Assembly (NCBI GenBank): GCA_001769215.1
Contig: MEOL01000048.1
Location: 1-61,741 of the forward strand
Source of the DNA: Bacteroidetes bacterium GWF2_41_31
Lineage (GTDB): Bacteria; Bacteroidota; Bacteroidia; Bacteroidales; F082
Length of the DNA stretch: 61,741 bases
Direction of reading: 5' to 3'
Positions 32,902 to 42,329 of the stretch are shown here, one piece after another. Made by a program: the position numbers and the translations under genes. Each line of letters opens with the position of its first letter. The stretch's first letter is position 1. Below the pieces are notes generated by a model. The model was given only the letters and a program-made list of their open reading frames with translations. It was not told the origin of the DNA and searched no databases.

Positions 32902-33878
32902 TGGCCAACTGCAGTGGATGTTTAAAGGAGAATACCGACGGTTTCTGCCCTGCTTGCGAAACAAAATTGTTCGACAGATCTAAAGTCCCCAATCAACTTG
33001 AATTTAACTGGGATGATATTCAGGATCGGATTTTTGGGCAACCTGCAGGATTCAGCATTTCCGGTGTGCAACCAAAAGGGTTTATTGGAAGAGCAAAAAA
33101 CAATCTTTTAGCTCCAAATCGAAACATAGAGTCGATGTACATTATCAAGCCTTGTTTGGATACGCGACGATCTTTATATTTTGATTCACCGGCAAATGAA
33201 CATCTGACGATGAATATGGCCGGACAGTTATTCAAAATTTCAACTGCGAAATGTGGACTGGTGAAATTTGCTAACGGCGAACCAGCTTATCTTACCCGGA
33301 GATTCGACAGGGATAAGGAGGGCAACGCCCTGCGCCAGGAGGATTTTGTTTCGGTACTAAATGCGATTCCGGGTGTAAACGATCATGGACTTTATAAGTA
33401 TAATTCGTTCACTTACGAAGATGTTGGATACCGCCTAAATCCAACCGACCAGATCAGTTTTATCAGAATACTGCTGTTTAATTTTCTTACCGGCAATGGG
33501 GATTTTCATCTAAAAAATCTTTCTCTCCTGGAATCGTCTGATGGAGATATGTTGTTGTCGCCTTCCTATGATTTGATGAATACCAAACTTCATATCAACG
33601 ATTCCCAGATGGCCATGAACCTTTTCAGGGAAAGGGAGAGTGCAAAACAAAATTTGCCAAATACCGGATACAAATATCACATTAAAGATTTTCTCGAATT
33701 AGGAAATAGAATTGGTGTTAGAGACAGGATATTATTAACGATGGTGGAGGAATTCCGGTCGGCTAAATTGGAGATGATTTCGTTTGTAGATAAATCGTTT
33801 CTTTCAGATGCAGGAAAGTTAAAATATAAAGAAGTCGTGGAACTTCATCACAATCAATTGTTTTATGCATACCAATAG
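32901..33878 (+). CDS. hipT: HipT-like Ser/Thr kinase toxin (HipA core) with N-terminal zinc-ribbon-like motif
   Basis: The 325-residue kinase lacks the HipA N-subdomain, which is the separate preceding gene. Seen are a CxxC pair at Cys4/7 and Cys16/19, the Gly-rich loop with Ser-Ile-Ser (FSISGVQPK, residues 51-59), the ATP lysine in YIIKP (~83), catalytic GNGDFHLKN (Asp ~201, Asn ~206) and the metal Asp in SPSYDLMN (~224). The SIS resembles the autophosphorylation motif described for HipT. HipA-type kinases phosphorylate aminoacyl-tRNA synthetases and stop growth. I use the ATG at 32901 after GGAGG; the frame is open from 32829. Confidence 0.88.
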   Translation: MANCSGCLKENTDGFCPACETKLFDRSKVPNQLEFNWDDIQDRIFGQPAGFSISGVQPKGFIGRAKNNLLAPNRNIESMYIIKPCLDTRRSLYFDSPANEHLTMNMAGQLFKISTAKCGLVKFANGEPAYLTRRFDRDKEGNALRQEDFVSVLNAIPGVNDHGLYKYNSFTYEDVGYRLNPTDQISFIRILLFNFLTGNGDFHLKNLSLLESSDGDMLLSPSYDLMNTKLHINDSQMAMNLFRERESAKQNLPNTGYKYHIKDFLELGNRIGVRDRILLTMVEEFRSAKLEMISFVDKSFLSDAGKLKYKEVVELHHNQLFYAYQ

Positions 33879-33948
33879 TTTTATTGAAAATTAATCTTTT
33901 AAATTGTGTTCAGAATGATAACATGTTACAATCTTAGAGTTTAATGCC

Positions 33949-34407
33949 ATGATTTATAGAATGATACTATTTCTGCTACTCAACTTTGGTGCGTTGGCAA
34001 TAGGTGGGTTATTTACCAGTCAGGGCGTGTCGTCCGACTGGTACGCAAACCTGTCGAAAGCGCCCTGGACTCCTCCGGGATGGGTTTTTGGATCCGCCTG
34101 GACCACCATCATGACTTGCTTCGCCATTTATATGGCTTACCTCTGGCCTGTTGAGGAAAACCGAAAATTTATCATCGGGTTGTTACTCTTACAATGGGTA
34201 TTAAACGCTGGCTGGAATCCAACTTTCTTTTATTTTCACCAGGTTTTGGCTGGATTGATCATGATCACCGTTCTTACGGTACTTATCGGATTTTACTTAT
34301 TTAATTATTGGCCGGATTTGAAGTTAAAATCAATCCTAATATTGCCTTATTTCATTTGGTTGTTAATTGCAACCTCTTTGAATGCTTATATTTTTTTTAA
34401 AAACTGA
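33949..34407 (+). CDS. tspO: TspO/MBR family membrane protein
   Basis: A 152-residue five-helix membrane protein of the TspO (translocator protein) family, which binds porphyrins and sterols. Typical are the Trp-rich stretches WYANLSKAPWTPPGWVFGSAWT (read across residues ~26-47), YLWPVEEN and LLQWVLNAGWNPTFF. It is followed at 30 bp by the macro-domain gene and may be co-transcribed. Porphyrin or stress sensing is the family role; nothing here shows the ligand. Confidence 0.92.
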   Translation: MIYRMILFLLLNFGALAIGGLFTSQGVSSDWYANLSKAPWTPPGWVFGSAWTTIMTCFAIYMAYLWPVEENRKFIIGLLLLQWVLNAGWNPTFFYFHQVLAGLIMITVLTVLIGFYLFNYWPDLKLKSILILPYFIWLLIATSLNAYIFFKN

Positions 34408-34436
34408 ACTGCTTCTTAAAATAAAAACACACTCAC

Positions 34437-34970
34437 ATGCACCACAACGCTAAAATAGAACTCATAAAAGGTGATATCACCAAAATAGAAGCGGACGCCA
34501 TCGTCAATGCGGCCAACGCTACGCTGATGGGTGGCGGTGGGGTGGATGGTGCCATCCACCGTGCAGGTGGTCCGGCCATTTTAGAGGATTGCCGAAAGAT
34601 TGTTGCTGCCCGGGGCCGATGCGAAACCGGTAATGCCTTCATCACCACGGCCGGAAATCTGAAAGCCGGATTTGTTATCCATGCTGTGGGGCCGGTCTGG
34701 CATGGTGGTAATCAGGATGAAGCAAAGAAACTGGCTTCCTGTTACCGGAATTCATTGCGGCTCGCGAGCGAAAATCATTGCAAATCCATTGCGTTTCCGT
34801 GCATCAGTACCGGAATTTACGGATATCCGAAAAAAGAAGCTGGACAGGTAGCGGTTCAAACACTTTTGCATGCGCTGGTTCAGTTCCCCGAAATTGAGAA
34901 AGTTATATTGGTGTCGTTCGACGAGGAAAATTACCAGCATTTAAGTCATCAGTTAAATTTGCTAAAGTGA
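34437..34970 (+). CDS. macro domain protein, O-acetyl-ADP-ribose deacetylase type
   Basis: The 177-residue protein is a single macro domain of the YmdB/MacroD type that removes acetyl from O-acetyl-ADP-ribose and can reverse mono-ADP-ribosylation. Seen are ADAIVNAANATLMGGGGVDG with the catalytic Asn/Asp region (residues ~17-37), AIHRAGGPAI, and the phosphate loop CISTGIYGYP. It overlaps the next gene (Gfo/Idh/MocA) by 4 bp. No ADP-ribosyltransferase or toxin gene is adjacent, so a general metabolic role is more likely than antitoxin function. Confidence 0.93.
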   Translation: MHHNAKIELIKGDITKIEADAIVNAANATLMGGGGVDGAIHRAGGPAILEDCRKIVAARGRCETGNAFITTAGNLKAGFVIHAVGPVWHGGNQDEAKKLASCYRNSLRLASENHCKSIAFPCISTGIYGYPKKEAGQVAVQTLLHALVQFPEIEKVILVSFDEENYQHLSHQLNLLK

Positions 34971-35962
34971 TGGGAGATAAGATCAAATGGGGCCTACTTG
35001 GCACAGGCAAAATTGCCCATAAATTTGCTGCCGATCTGAGGCTTGTCCAACAGGCGGAACTGACAGCAGTGGCCTCGCGCAGCATTGAAAAAGCAGCGCG
35101 TTTTGGAGCGGAATTCCATGCAGTAAAATATTACGGAACCTATCTTAAATTGGCTAACGACCCTGAAATTGATGTGGTGTATATCGCCACACCTCATGTA
35201 TTCCATTGCGAAAACACCCTGATGTGCTTAAAAGCGGGCAAGTCCGTTTTATGCGAAAAGCCCATGGGCATGAATGCACGCGAAGTCGGGGCTATGATCA
35301 GGGAAGCAAAATCCAGCAACCTGTTTCTGATGGAAGCTTTATGGACCCGGTTTATCCCGGCCACGGAAAAATTAATTGAAGTCATAGAAAAAGGAGTGAT
35401 CGGCGAAATTATTAACCTGCAATCGGACTTTGGTTATGCGGCCGGATACGACCCCAATAGCAGGTTATTTAATAAAAAACTGGGTGGCGGTGCGCTGCTG
35501 GACATCGGACTCTATCCTGTTTACCTGAGTCTTTTGTTGATGGGGATGCCCGATAAAATCAAGGCATCTGCAGTTTTTACCGGTTCAGGGGTGGATGCAT
35601 CGTGTGCCTTTCATTTTGGTTATGAAAATGGCGCTCATGCTGACCTCGTAGCTACGCTTCAGGAAAACACGCCCATCGAGGCACTCATCAAGGGAACCAA
35701 AGGCTCCATTAATATGCACAAACGATTTCATCATAGCGAAAAACTCACTGTGACGGAGTTTGGTAAATCACCGGAAATACTTAACATGCCTTATCTTGGA
35801 AACGGATATTTTCATGAAATCCAAGAGGTGATTAACTGTCTTCAAAACCATCAAATCCAAAGTTCGAAAATGCCACATTCGATGAGTATGGACCTGATCA
35901 CCATATTGGATAAAATCCGCAAAGAAATTAACCTGACCTACGAAGGCGATGATGGAGAATAA
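34967..35962 (+). CDS. Gfo/Idh/MocA family oxidoreductase
   Basis: A 331-residue NAD(P)-dependent oxidoreductase. The N-terminal Rossmann fold has GLLGTGKIAHKFAADL (~residues 8-23), DVVYIATPHVFH and the family signature VLCEKPMGMN with the catalytic-region Lys. The C-terminal alpha/beta domain includes GGGALLDIGLYPVYLSLLLM. This subgroup includes dihydrodiol dehydrogenase-like and sugar dehydrogenases; the substrate is not known. The ATG overlaps the macro-domain stop by 4 bp, so both form one operon. Confidence 0.9.
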   Translation: MMGDKIKWGLLGTGKIAHKFAADLRLVQQAELTAVASRSIEKAARFGAEFHAVKYYGTYLKLANDPEIDVVYIATPHVFHCENTLMCLKAGKSVLCEKPMGMNAREVGAMIREAKSSNLFLMEALWTRFIPATEKLIEVIEKGVIGEIINLQSDFGYAAGYDPNSRLFNKKLGGGALLDIGLYPVYLSLLLMGMPDKIKASAVFTGSGVDASCAFHFGYENGAHADLVATLQENTPIEALIKGTKGSINMHKRFHHSEKLTVTEFGKSPEILNMPYLGNGYFHEIQEVINCLQNHQIQSSKMPHSMSMDLITILDKIRKEINLTYEGDDGE

Positions 35963-36096
35963 TCAATGTAGGCTGGTTTTCAGTGACTTTGATTGTTATC
36001 ATGTTACTGCTTCTTTCTGGTTAGAAATTGCGAAATGGCTGTACCACAGAGTTACACAAAGAAAATTTAAGTAATTGTTTATAGCCATTTTCCTGA

Positions 36097-36903
36097 TCAC
36101 ACCGTGGCTAAGTCCTGGTTAAGCATCTGTACCATCAATTTGTACAGGTGCGGAAGTTCCTGCTTAAAGTGATTTGGTTTCTCGAAAAAATTCTCCAGGG
36201 CAACGGCAAAAAACTCCATCTCGTTTACGGCCGCATAATCCCTGAAAATGTGTTTTTCTCTCACTTCTTCCAGTTTGTCATTGTATTTCACAAACATAAG
36301 CCATTCACGGTAGTGATCCTTAAAATCGTTGTTGTACGGATTCATCAGGTGCCCCAGAAACAAGGCATGGGCAAACTCATGGTATCCCAGGTTGATGGAA
36401 TCGTCGGGTATGGAATTCCCGTACTGCAGGTCTTCCCATGAAAAAACGATAACACCGGCACCATTGGTTTCACCCTTTACATCCAATCCCGATACATTGG
36501 AGTGGAACTCCCCTGAGTAAATAATGATGGTATGAAAATGGCCGAACAAGTATTCCCTCAATCCGAAGGTGATTTTAACAGCTATAGAAGCAATTACGAG
36601 CTTCATCTCACCGGTGATCTTCAATCCGTCCCTGGTTATAAAGGTTTTGTCATCGATAAAGTTCATAATCCTGCTACCGTACGAACGTTGTATCTTAGGT
36701 GACAGGTTTCCGTAGAACTTGTCATTTTTAATCAGGTATTGTTCATACTGATGCGGCAATCGCCGTGGAAACCATTCAAAATATATCGGCAGTGTCTGGT
36801 TGGTGAGGGCAGCCTTTAATCCCTTGCCCAAATCAATGGCCGTGGTTGTCACATAGAGCCACAATCCAATGGCTACCAATATAAGCATGATTTCAAATGA
36901 CAT
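36097..36903 (-). CDS. MtfA-like zinc-dependent peptidase
   Basis: The 268-residue protein has one N-terminal membrane helix (~4-24) and a cytoplasmic zinc peptidase domain. The zinc motif HEFAH (HExxH) is in NLGYHEFAHALFLGH, and the third ligand region is NEMEFFAVALENFFEKP, as in MtfA and related peptidases. MtfA in E. coli is linked to control of the glucose PTS repressor Mlc; no Mlc or PTS gene is here, so a role is open. It stands alone. Confidence 0.88.
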   Translation of the reverse strand: MSFEIMLILVAIGLWLYVTTTAIDLGKGLKAALTNQTLPIYFEWFPRRLPHQYEQYLIKNDKFYGNLSPKIQRSYGSRIMNFIDDKTFITRDGLKITGEMKLVIASIAVKITFGLREYLFGHFHTIIIYSGEFHSNVSGLDVKGETNGAGVIVFSWEDLQYGNSIPDDSINLGYHEFAHALFLGHLMNPYNNDFKDHYREWLMFVKYNDKLEEVREKHIFRDYAAVNEMEFFAVALENFFEKPNHFKQELPHLYKLMVQMLNQDLATV

Positions 36904-37131
36904 AGGGGTTTGTTTGGCTTTTCAATAGTTGGAATTCGTATTTTTTGCTATCTGATAATTCGGGGCAATTTAGAAAAAATTTCTGAAAGGGAGATCCTTG
37001 TGTGAACCTGGAAACGAATGTCGGGCGCAATCAATAAAGGTGTACTTTTGCCGGCTGTCAAAATTCGGTTATCAAAAGTCAGAGATACAGATAAAGGACA
37101 GGTAATCAGGTTTGTTATAAAAAGATCATCC

Positions 37132-37581
37132 ATGAAGCGTGTTAATGAATATAAGAAATTGTTTAATGTTGATCAAGAAACGGATCTGAAACAGCTTAAA
37201 ACCACCTATCGGAATTTGGTAAAAGAATGGCATCCGGATAAATTCCAGGCAGGGGATGAGTTGGCCACCGAAGCGGAGGTAAAAAGCCGTCAGATTATTG
37301 ATGCTTATCATTTTCTGGTCAGTATCGCACCTGAAACGAGAAACGCGAATTTGGAAGAATACAACCTCACCACATCAGAATCGGGAATCCTCGACTATAA
37401 ACACCGGGGACTGTTGCTTGAGGTTACCTTTTTAGATGGTACAACCTATGAGTACTTCGGCGTACCGAAAAACGTGTTTACCAAATTTCACAACTCCGAT
37501 AAGCAAATCAGGTTTGCCAAGAGGAATATTTTTAACACCTACCTATACAGAAAATCCAAGCGGGAACTTCAGGAGGCTTAA
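37132..37581 (+). CDS. J-domain and KTSC-domain protein
   Basis: The 149-residue protein starts with a J domain (residues ~1-62) carrying the HPD tripeptide in KEWHPDKFQAG, and continues with a KTSC domain (~80-140; EYFGVPKNVFTKFHNSD and FNTYLYRK). J domains recruit DnaK; KTSC domains may bind RNA or protein. The ATG at 37132 begins the J domain directly; the frame is open from 37018, but that stretch has no domain content. Confidence 0.85.
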   Translation: MKRVNEYKKLFNVDQETDLKQLKTTYRNLVKEWHPDKFQAGDELATEAEVKSRQIIDAYHFLVSIAPETRNANLEEYNLTTSESGILDYKHRGLLLEVTFLDGTTYEYFGVPKNVFTKFHNSDKQIRFAKRNIFNTYLYRKSKRELQEA

Positions 37582-37609
37582 ACTTGAATAGCCGACGAAA
37601 GCAGGTTCA

Positions 37610-38146
37610 CTAATTCCCCTGATTCATTTCAAACTCTTTTACCAGCTCTTCTGGCGATTTCCCCAGATTTTTTAATGAGGCTTCGGCATCGTTGGCAAAG
37701 GGACTCTCGGGATATTTTTCGAGAAACTCGCTGTAATACTTTCCAGCGTTTACATAATCGTGCATCTGATCATCATACACAAAGGCTTTTAAAAACAAGG
37801 CCGTTGAAGCGAATTTCGATTGGGGATAATTTTTGAGAATTTGATCGAAAAGGCCCAGGGTGCGGCGCGGATTTTTCATGTTCATCGATACATCAGCGGC
37901 TTTTAACAGATAGTCCGGAGCCTTTTCATCGTCAGGGTTTTCAAGTGCCCACTGTTCGTACAAACGCGACAATTCTACGGCTTTTTTCTTGTCAAGCGTG
38001 TTGGTTTCAGCGTTAAAAAGACTGTCCTCCAAGTCTTTAATCGATTCCTGGGTCGATTTTTGTGATTTCGATTCAACGGGTTGTTCGCATCCAAAAGACA
38101 CCACCATCACCATCCATACCAGCATCATAAAAGTTGTTTTTTTCAT
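37610..38146 (-). CDS. TPR lipoprotein
   Basis: The 178-residue protein has a lipoprotein signal with lipobox VVSFGC (Cys ~20), a short low-complexity linker and two to three tetratricopeptide-like helices (TLGLFDQILKNYPQSKFAS; YYSEFLEKYPESPFANDAEA). Such proteins are outer-membrane or periplasmic scaffolds. I use the ATG at 38146 (MKKTTFMMLVWMVMV), which gives a sound signal peptide; the frame is open to 38200, where it abuts def. It is last in the ruvX-def-lipoprotein unit. Confidence 0.82.
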   Translation of the reverse strand: MKKTTFMMLVWMVMVVSFGCEQPVESKSQKSTQESIKDLEDSLFNAETNTLDKKKAVELSRLYEQWALENPDDEKAPDYLLKAADVSMNMKNPRRTLGLFDQILKNYPQSKFASTALFLKAFVYDDQMHDYVNAGKYYSEFLEKYPESPFANDAEASLKNLGKSPEELVKEFEMNQGN

Positions 38147-38199
38147 GTTTCTTCTTTTTACTTTATTATATAGACCCTTATACGTAACATTTACATTCA

Positions 38200-38772
38200 T
38201 TATCGTTTTATTCTTTTTTTTGGCAAGAGCATTCTATATTCAGCATCTGATTTGCCCAGACTGATGTCGCGCAGTTTTCCTTTAAGCAATACTTTTCTGA
38301 TGTTTTGAATCCGCTCAACGAAGAGTTTCCCTTCTATGTGGTCATATTCATGCTGTATTACCCTGGCCAGGGTACCGTCAATGCGTATGTTTTCGTGAAA
38401 GCCGAAGTCAAGGTCGTAATAACTCATCACAACAACCGGTTTGCGTTTCACCGTTTCATGAATTCCCGGGATGCTCAAACAACCTTCTTCATATCCCCAT
38501 TCTTCACCTTCTTCCTGATGAATCCGGGCGTTGATAAAAACCTGCTTTTTATTGGTGAATTCATCGTTTTCAAGTTTCAAAGGAGTGGTGTCGATGATAA
38601 ACAGCCGGATGGCTCTGTTGACTTGTTGAGCGGCAAGACCCACTCCTTCGGCAGCGTACATGGTTTCAAACATATCTTCTATCAGCTTGTCCAGATCGGG
38701 ATAATCTTTCGTGATCTCTTCGCCCATCATTTTCAGGGTAGGATGTCCGTAAGCCGTAATTGGTAATATCAT
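38200..38772 (-). CDS. def: peptide deformylase
   Basis: Removes the formyl group from the N-terminal Met of new proteins; a metal enzyme of the cytosol. All three motifs are present in the 190 residues: GVGLAAQQV, EEGCLSIPG (metal Cys) and QHEYDHIEGKLF (the two metal His and the catalytic Glu). The start codon overlaps the ruvX stop by 4 bp. The order ruvX-def is common in Bacteroidota. Confidence 0.97.
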   Translation of the reverse strand: MILPITAYGHPTLKMMGEEITKDYPDLDKLIEDMFETMYAAEGVGLAAQQVNRAIRLFIIDTTPLKLENDEFTNKKQVFINARIHQEEGEEWGYEEGCLSIPGIHETVKRKPVVVMSYYDLDFGFHENIRIDGTLARVIQHEYDHIEGKLFVERIQNIRKVLLKGKLRDISLGKSDAEYRMLLPKKRIKR

Positions 38773-39209
38773 GGTGTTAAATTTTGCGATGAATTTTGTG
38801 TGGAATGCATGTAGGATTGAAGAATGAGGGTCGCACTGATGGTGTCGACCAGGGATTTGTTTTGGCGTTGGAGTTTTTTCAACCCGCCCGTCAACATCAC
38901 ATCGTGTGCCATTTTACTGGTAAAACGTTCATCCATTCTTTCAATTTTCAAATTCGGAAAGTTTTTTCTTAACCTGGCCACGAAGGGTTCAATAAACCTT
39001 GCTGCATCCGATGGTTGGTTTTGCATGGTCCTGGGTTCGCCCACAACGATACAATCCACTGTTTCCGACTTCAGGTAATTTAATAGGAATTCCCAAACAT
39101 CTTTCACATGCACGGTGGTTAACCCATTGGCAATGAGCTGCAATGGATCGGTGACGGCTATGCCGGCACGTTTTTGCCCGTAATCGATTGCCAATATTCT
39201 TCCCATCAT
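38769..39209 (-). CDS. ruvX: RuvX/YqgF Holliday junction resolvase-like nuclease
   Basis: The 146-residue protein has the RNase H-like fold of YqgF with ILAIDYGQKRAGIAVTD at the start (first metal Asp), VVGEPRTMQN in the middle and ERMDERFTSKMA towards the end. The family works in 16S rRNA 5' maturation or Holliday-junction resolution. It is first of the operon with def and the TPR lipoprotein. Either of two adjacent Met codons could be the start. Confidence 0.94.
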   Translation of the reverse strand: MMGRILAIDYGQKRAGIAVTDPLQLIANGLTTVHVKDVWEFLLNYLKSETVDCIVVGEPRTMQNQPSDAARFIEPFVARLRKNFPNLKIERMDERFTSKMAHDVMLTGGLKKLQRQNKSLVDTISATLILQSYMHSTQNSSQNLTP

Positions 39210-39280
39210 TCAAATTGGATGCAAAATTACAATTTTTTCAGTTGGTGAAAACTTGTAATTTAGCGCTCTAAGAATAGCGT

Positions 39281-40096
39281 ATGGAAGAGTTGAAAAAGGT
39301 AATTGAAGCCGCATGGGAAAACAGGTCGTTATTGGCCGAAGACCTGACCATCAGGGCCATCGAAGCCACCATTGAGGCTTTGGATAAGGGGAGGGTTCGT
39401 GTTGCCGAGCCTCATGCTGATGGATGGAAAGTTAACGACTGGATAAAAAAGGCGGTGATTCTGTATTTCCCTCTCCGAAAGATGGAGACCATGGAGGTAG
39501 GCATGTTTGAATTTCACGACAAGATTCCCTTGAAACGTGACTTTGCCTCTCAACAGGTACGTGTGGTGCCTCATGCCATTGCCCGTTATGGAGCTTTTCT
39601 CGACCGCGGTGTGGTGCTGATGCCTTCTTATGTGAATATAGGTGCCCATATCGGTAAGAATACCATGGTCGACACCTGGGCCACTGTGGGGTCGTGCGCG
39701 CAAATTGGCAACGAGGTTCATTTGAGCGGAGGTGTTGGTATAGGTGGCGTGCTTGAACCTGTCCAGGCGGCTCCCGTGATTATCGAGGACAATGCTTTTA
39801 TTGGTTCACGCTGTATCGTGGTCGAAGGTGTTCGCGTCGGTCGGGCGGCTGTTCTGGGGGCCAATGTGGTACTTACGCAATCGACACGCATTATTGATGT
39901 AAGTGAAAAGGAAGCCGTTGAATACAAAGGGTATGTGCCACCCGGTTCGGTTGTGATACCCGGCACCTTTCCAAAAAAATTTCCGGCAGGAGAATATCAG
40001 GTGTCATGCGCGCTGATAATCGGTAAACGCAAGGCTTCCACCGATATGAAAACCTCACTCAACGAGGCTCTGAGGGAGTTTAATGTAGATGTTTGA
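39281..40096 (+). CDS. dapD: 2,3,4,5-tetrahydropyridine-2,6-dicarboxylate N-succinyltransferase
   Basis: Succinylates tetrahydrodipicolinate in the lysine/meso-diaminopimelate pathway. The 271 residues show the left-handed parallel beta-helix of hexapeptide repeats (VVLMPSYVNIGAHIGKNTMV; GSRCIVVEGVRVG) between an N-terminal helical domain and the C-terminal ALIIGKRKAST. Length and order match the family. It is a single gene, divergent from ruvX. Confidence 0.96.
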   Translation: MEELKKVIEAAWENRSLLAEDLTIRAIEATIEALDKGRVRVAEPHADGWKVNDWIKKAVILYFPLRKMETMEVGMFEFHDKIPLKRDFASQQVRVVPHAIARYGAFLDRGVVLMPSYVNIGAHIGKNTMVDTWATVGSCAQIGNEVHLSGGVGIGGVLEPVQAAPVIIEDNAFIGSRCIVVEGVRVGRAAVLGANVVLTQSTRIIDVSEKEAVEYKGYVPPGSVVIPGTFPKKFPAGEYQVSCALIIGKRKASTDMKTSLNEALREFNVDV

Positions 40097-40129
40097 TCCA
40101 TCGGGTTTTACCCCGGATAAATCAACGTG

Positions 40130-42037
40130 TCAGGGTTTCCTGGAGCGTCTTTTACCCTTGTCGTAAGGTTTGGCCGAATCGCTTCTTTTGCTTTTGGCAG
40201 CAGGCCGGAAACTATCACTTCTTTTTCCTGCCAACGATTTCTTTTTCCGCTTTATTTCGCCTTCTTCACGGAAGCCTCCACCTTTTGAATTGGCAACTTC
40301 GAGCATTACAGGCGAGTTATCAAAAACAGCGTCCTGGAAATTATTCATCAGCTTGCTCTCAAAATTACGGTCTATCTCGAAAAAAGAGAAGCTTTTCATG
40401 ATTTCAATTTTCCCGATTTCGATACCGCGTTCTTTTGAATATTTGTTGATGAGTCCAATGAGGGCTACCGGGTTCAAATCATCTTTGCTTCCTTTATTGA
40501 TAAAAAATCTCGAAAATTCTATATCTGCATAGGATTTGCGTCTATCAGAAGATTCCTCCGATCTGGCGCTTCTTTCGCTGTAGCCTCTTCCGTTGTCTTC
40601 TCGGTCTCTGACCCTGTCCCGGTCTCTTCCTCTTCCTCTGTCACGGTCGCGATCCCTGTCGCCTCGCTCGAAAGATTTGTTGTTTCTTTCCCTGTCGTAA
40701 GGTTCGTTTCTGTCAACCGCATTCAGGTCACGGGCATTTTTATAGTACTTCAGAAACTGGTTAAATTCAACCGATACAAACCGTTTGATGAGTTCTTCCC
40801 GATCGAGTGAACTGAGTTTCTGATAAATGACTTCAAGAAAGGGCTCAATCTGCTTTTCGTTCACCTCTACCTGTTCGAATTTATCGATGAGGTTAAAAAG
40901 TTGAGTTTCACAGATTTCTCTACCGGAAGGGACTTGTCTTTTTTCAAATTTCTTACCGATTTTCTTTTCGATAGCCCTCAACTTGCTTTTTTCACGCATG
41001 TGAAGGATCGAAAGCGAGACACCGCTTTTTCCGGCACGACCGGTACGGCCACTTCTGTGTATATACACTTCGTCTTCATCAGGCAGGTTAAAGTTGATGA
41101 TGTGGGTCAGGTCGTTTACGTCCAGTCCGCGGGCGGCTACATCGGTAGCCACCAACAATTGAAGGTGACGCGATCTGAAACGGGTCATCACATGGTCGCG
41201 TTGGGCCTGGCTTAAATCGCCATGCAAGGCATCTGCGTTGTAGCCGTCTTGCATGAGTTTCTCGGCAATTTCCTGGGTTTCCCTTCGTGTACGGCAAAAC
41301 ACGATGCCATAGATCTTAGGGTTTATATCGGCAATCCGCTTAAGGGCTTCATAACGGTCTTTGGCATGAACCTCATAATAGATGTGCTCGATGTTGTCGG
41401 CTCCTTCATTTCTCTTGCCCACCGATACTTCAATGGGTTTGTTCATGTATGTTTTTGAAATCCTCACGATATCCTGCGGCATGGTGGCCGAAAAAAGCAG
41501 TGTTTGTTTTTCTTTTGGTGTGGTTTCAAGGATACCGTCCAGTTCATCTTTAAAGCCCATGGTGAGCATTTCATCGGCTTCGTCGAGAACTAAAAAGCGG
41601 ATATTGTTAACGAGTAGCTTTTTACGGTTGATTAAGTCAAGTGACCTGCCGGGAGTTCCCACCACAATCTGGGCTCCCCGGTGCAATTCGGCCACCTGGC
41701 CCACGATGCTGGCACCGCCATATACTGCCACGATATTTATTTTATCTGAATTCTTGGCATATGATTTCAGGTCTTTGGCGATCTGCATGCAGAGTTCACG
41801 TGTAGGACTTAAAATAAGTGCCTGGGTATCTTTTGATTCGGTAATTTTCTGGATAATGGGAAGCCCAAAAGCGGCTGTTTTTCCCGTTCCGGTTTGTGCA
41901 AGACCAATGAGGTCGTTTTCGTTTTCCAGTAGAATAGGAATGGTTTTTTCCTGGATAGGGGTAGGGGTTTCAAACCCCAATTTTTCGATTGCCTGGAGTA
42001 TTTCGTCCGACAATCCGAGTGATTTAAAAGTGGTCAT
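40130..42037 (-). CDS. DEAD-box RNA helicase with DbpA-type RNA-binding domain
   Basis: A 635-residue DeaD/CsdA-type helicase. Helicase core (1-370): Q motif GFETPTPIQEKTIP, AQTGTGKT, LDEADEMLTMGF, SATMP and HRSGRTGRAG. Then a linker, a run of about 40 residues rich in Arg-Asp (~455-500), and a DbpA RNA-binding domain (~505-580, with LIGLINKYSKERGIEIG), ending in a basic Lys/Arg/Ser tail. The architecture points to ribosome assembly or cold-shock RNA remodelling. It ends near dapD in convergent orientation. Confidence 0.94.
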   Translation of the reverse strand: MTTFKSLGLSDEILQAIEKLGFETPTPIQEKTIPILLENENDLIGLAQTGTGKTAAFGLPIIQKITESKDTQALILSPTRELCMQIAKDLKSYAKNSDKINIVAVYGGASIVGQVAELHRGAQIVVGTPGRSLDLINRKKLLVNNIRFLVLDEADEMLTMGFKDELDGILETTPKEKQTLLFSATMPQDIVRISKTYMNKPIEVSVGKRNEGADNIEHIYYEVHAKDRYEALKRIADINPKIYGIVFCRTRRETQEIAEKLMQDGYNADALHGDLSQAQRDHVMTRFRSRHLQLLVATDVAARGLDVNDLTHIINFNLPDEDEVYIHRSGRTGRAGKSGVSLSILHMREKSKLRAIEKKIGKKFEKRQVPSGREICETQLFNLIDKFEQVEVNEKQIEPFLEVIYQKLSSLDREELIKRFVSVEFNQFLKYYKNARDLNAVDRNEPYDRERNNKSFERGDRDRDRDRGRGRDRDRVRDREDNGRGYSERSARSEESSDRRKSYADIEFSRFFINKGSKDDLNPVALIGLINKYSKERGIEIGKIEIMKSFSFFEIDRNFESKLMNNFQDAVFDNSPVMLEVANSKGGGFREEGEIKRKKKSLAGKRSDSFRPAAKSKRSDSAKPYDKGKRRSRKP

Positions 42038-42329
42038 TAATTTTTGTGTTCATGAAAAGCACACGTTGGCAGGTAATTGTAACTGTTCAATGCCGGAAAT
42101 TTCCGACTGATACCTCCACGTGTAATCGGCGGCAAAAGTAGTAAAAATTTCTTTTCCTTTTACTTAACTTAGTTTCTTAATACGTGATTAACAGAATTTT
42201 CGACCATAGCTGTTACCTTAATCAGTATTCCGCGATTGATTATTCGGCCATGATCTTGCTTTTAAAGGAGATCATAAAAATTAAATGAAGGTCATTTTGC
42301 GTTTTTTAGGAAGAGTTAACCTTAGTAGT

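Noticed and set aside
34437..34970. macro-domain gene as antitoxin to an ADP-ribosylating toxin
   Set aside because: The neighbours are TspO and a Gfo/Idh/MocA oxidoreductase; no ADP-ribosyltransferase (DarT-like) gene is present, and the protein is of the stand-alone deacetylase type.
41382..42110. 242-residue plus-strand open frame
   Set aside because: It is antisense to the helicase core at 40130-42037 and is Ser-rich without domain content, typical of a reverse frame.
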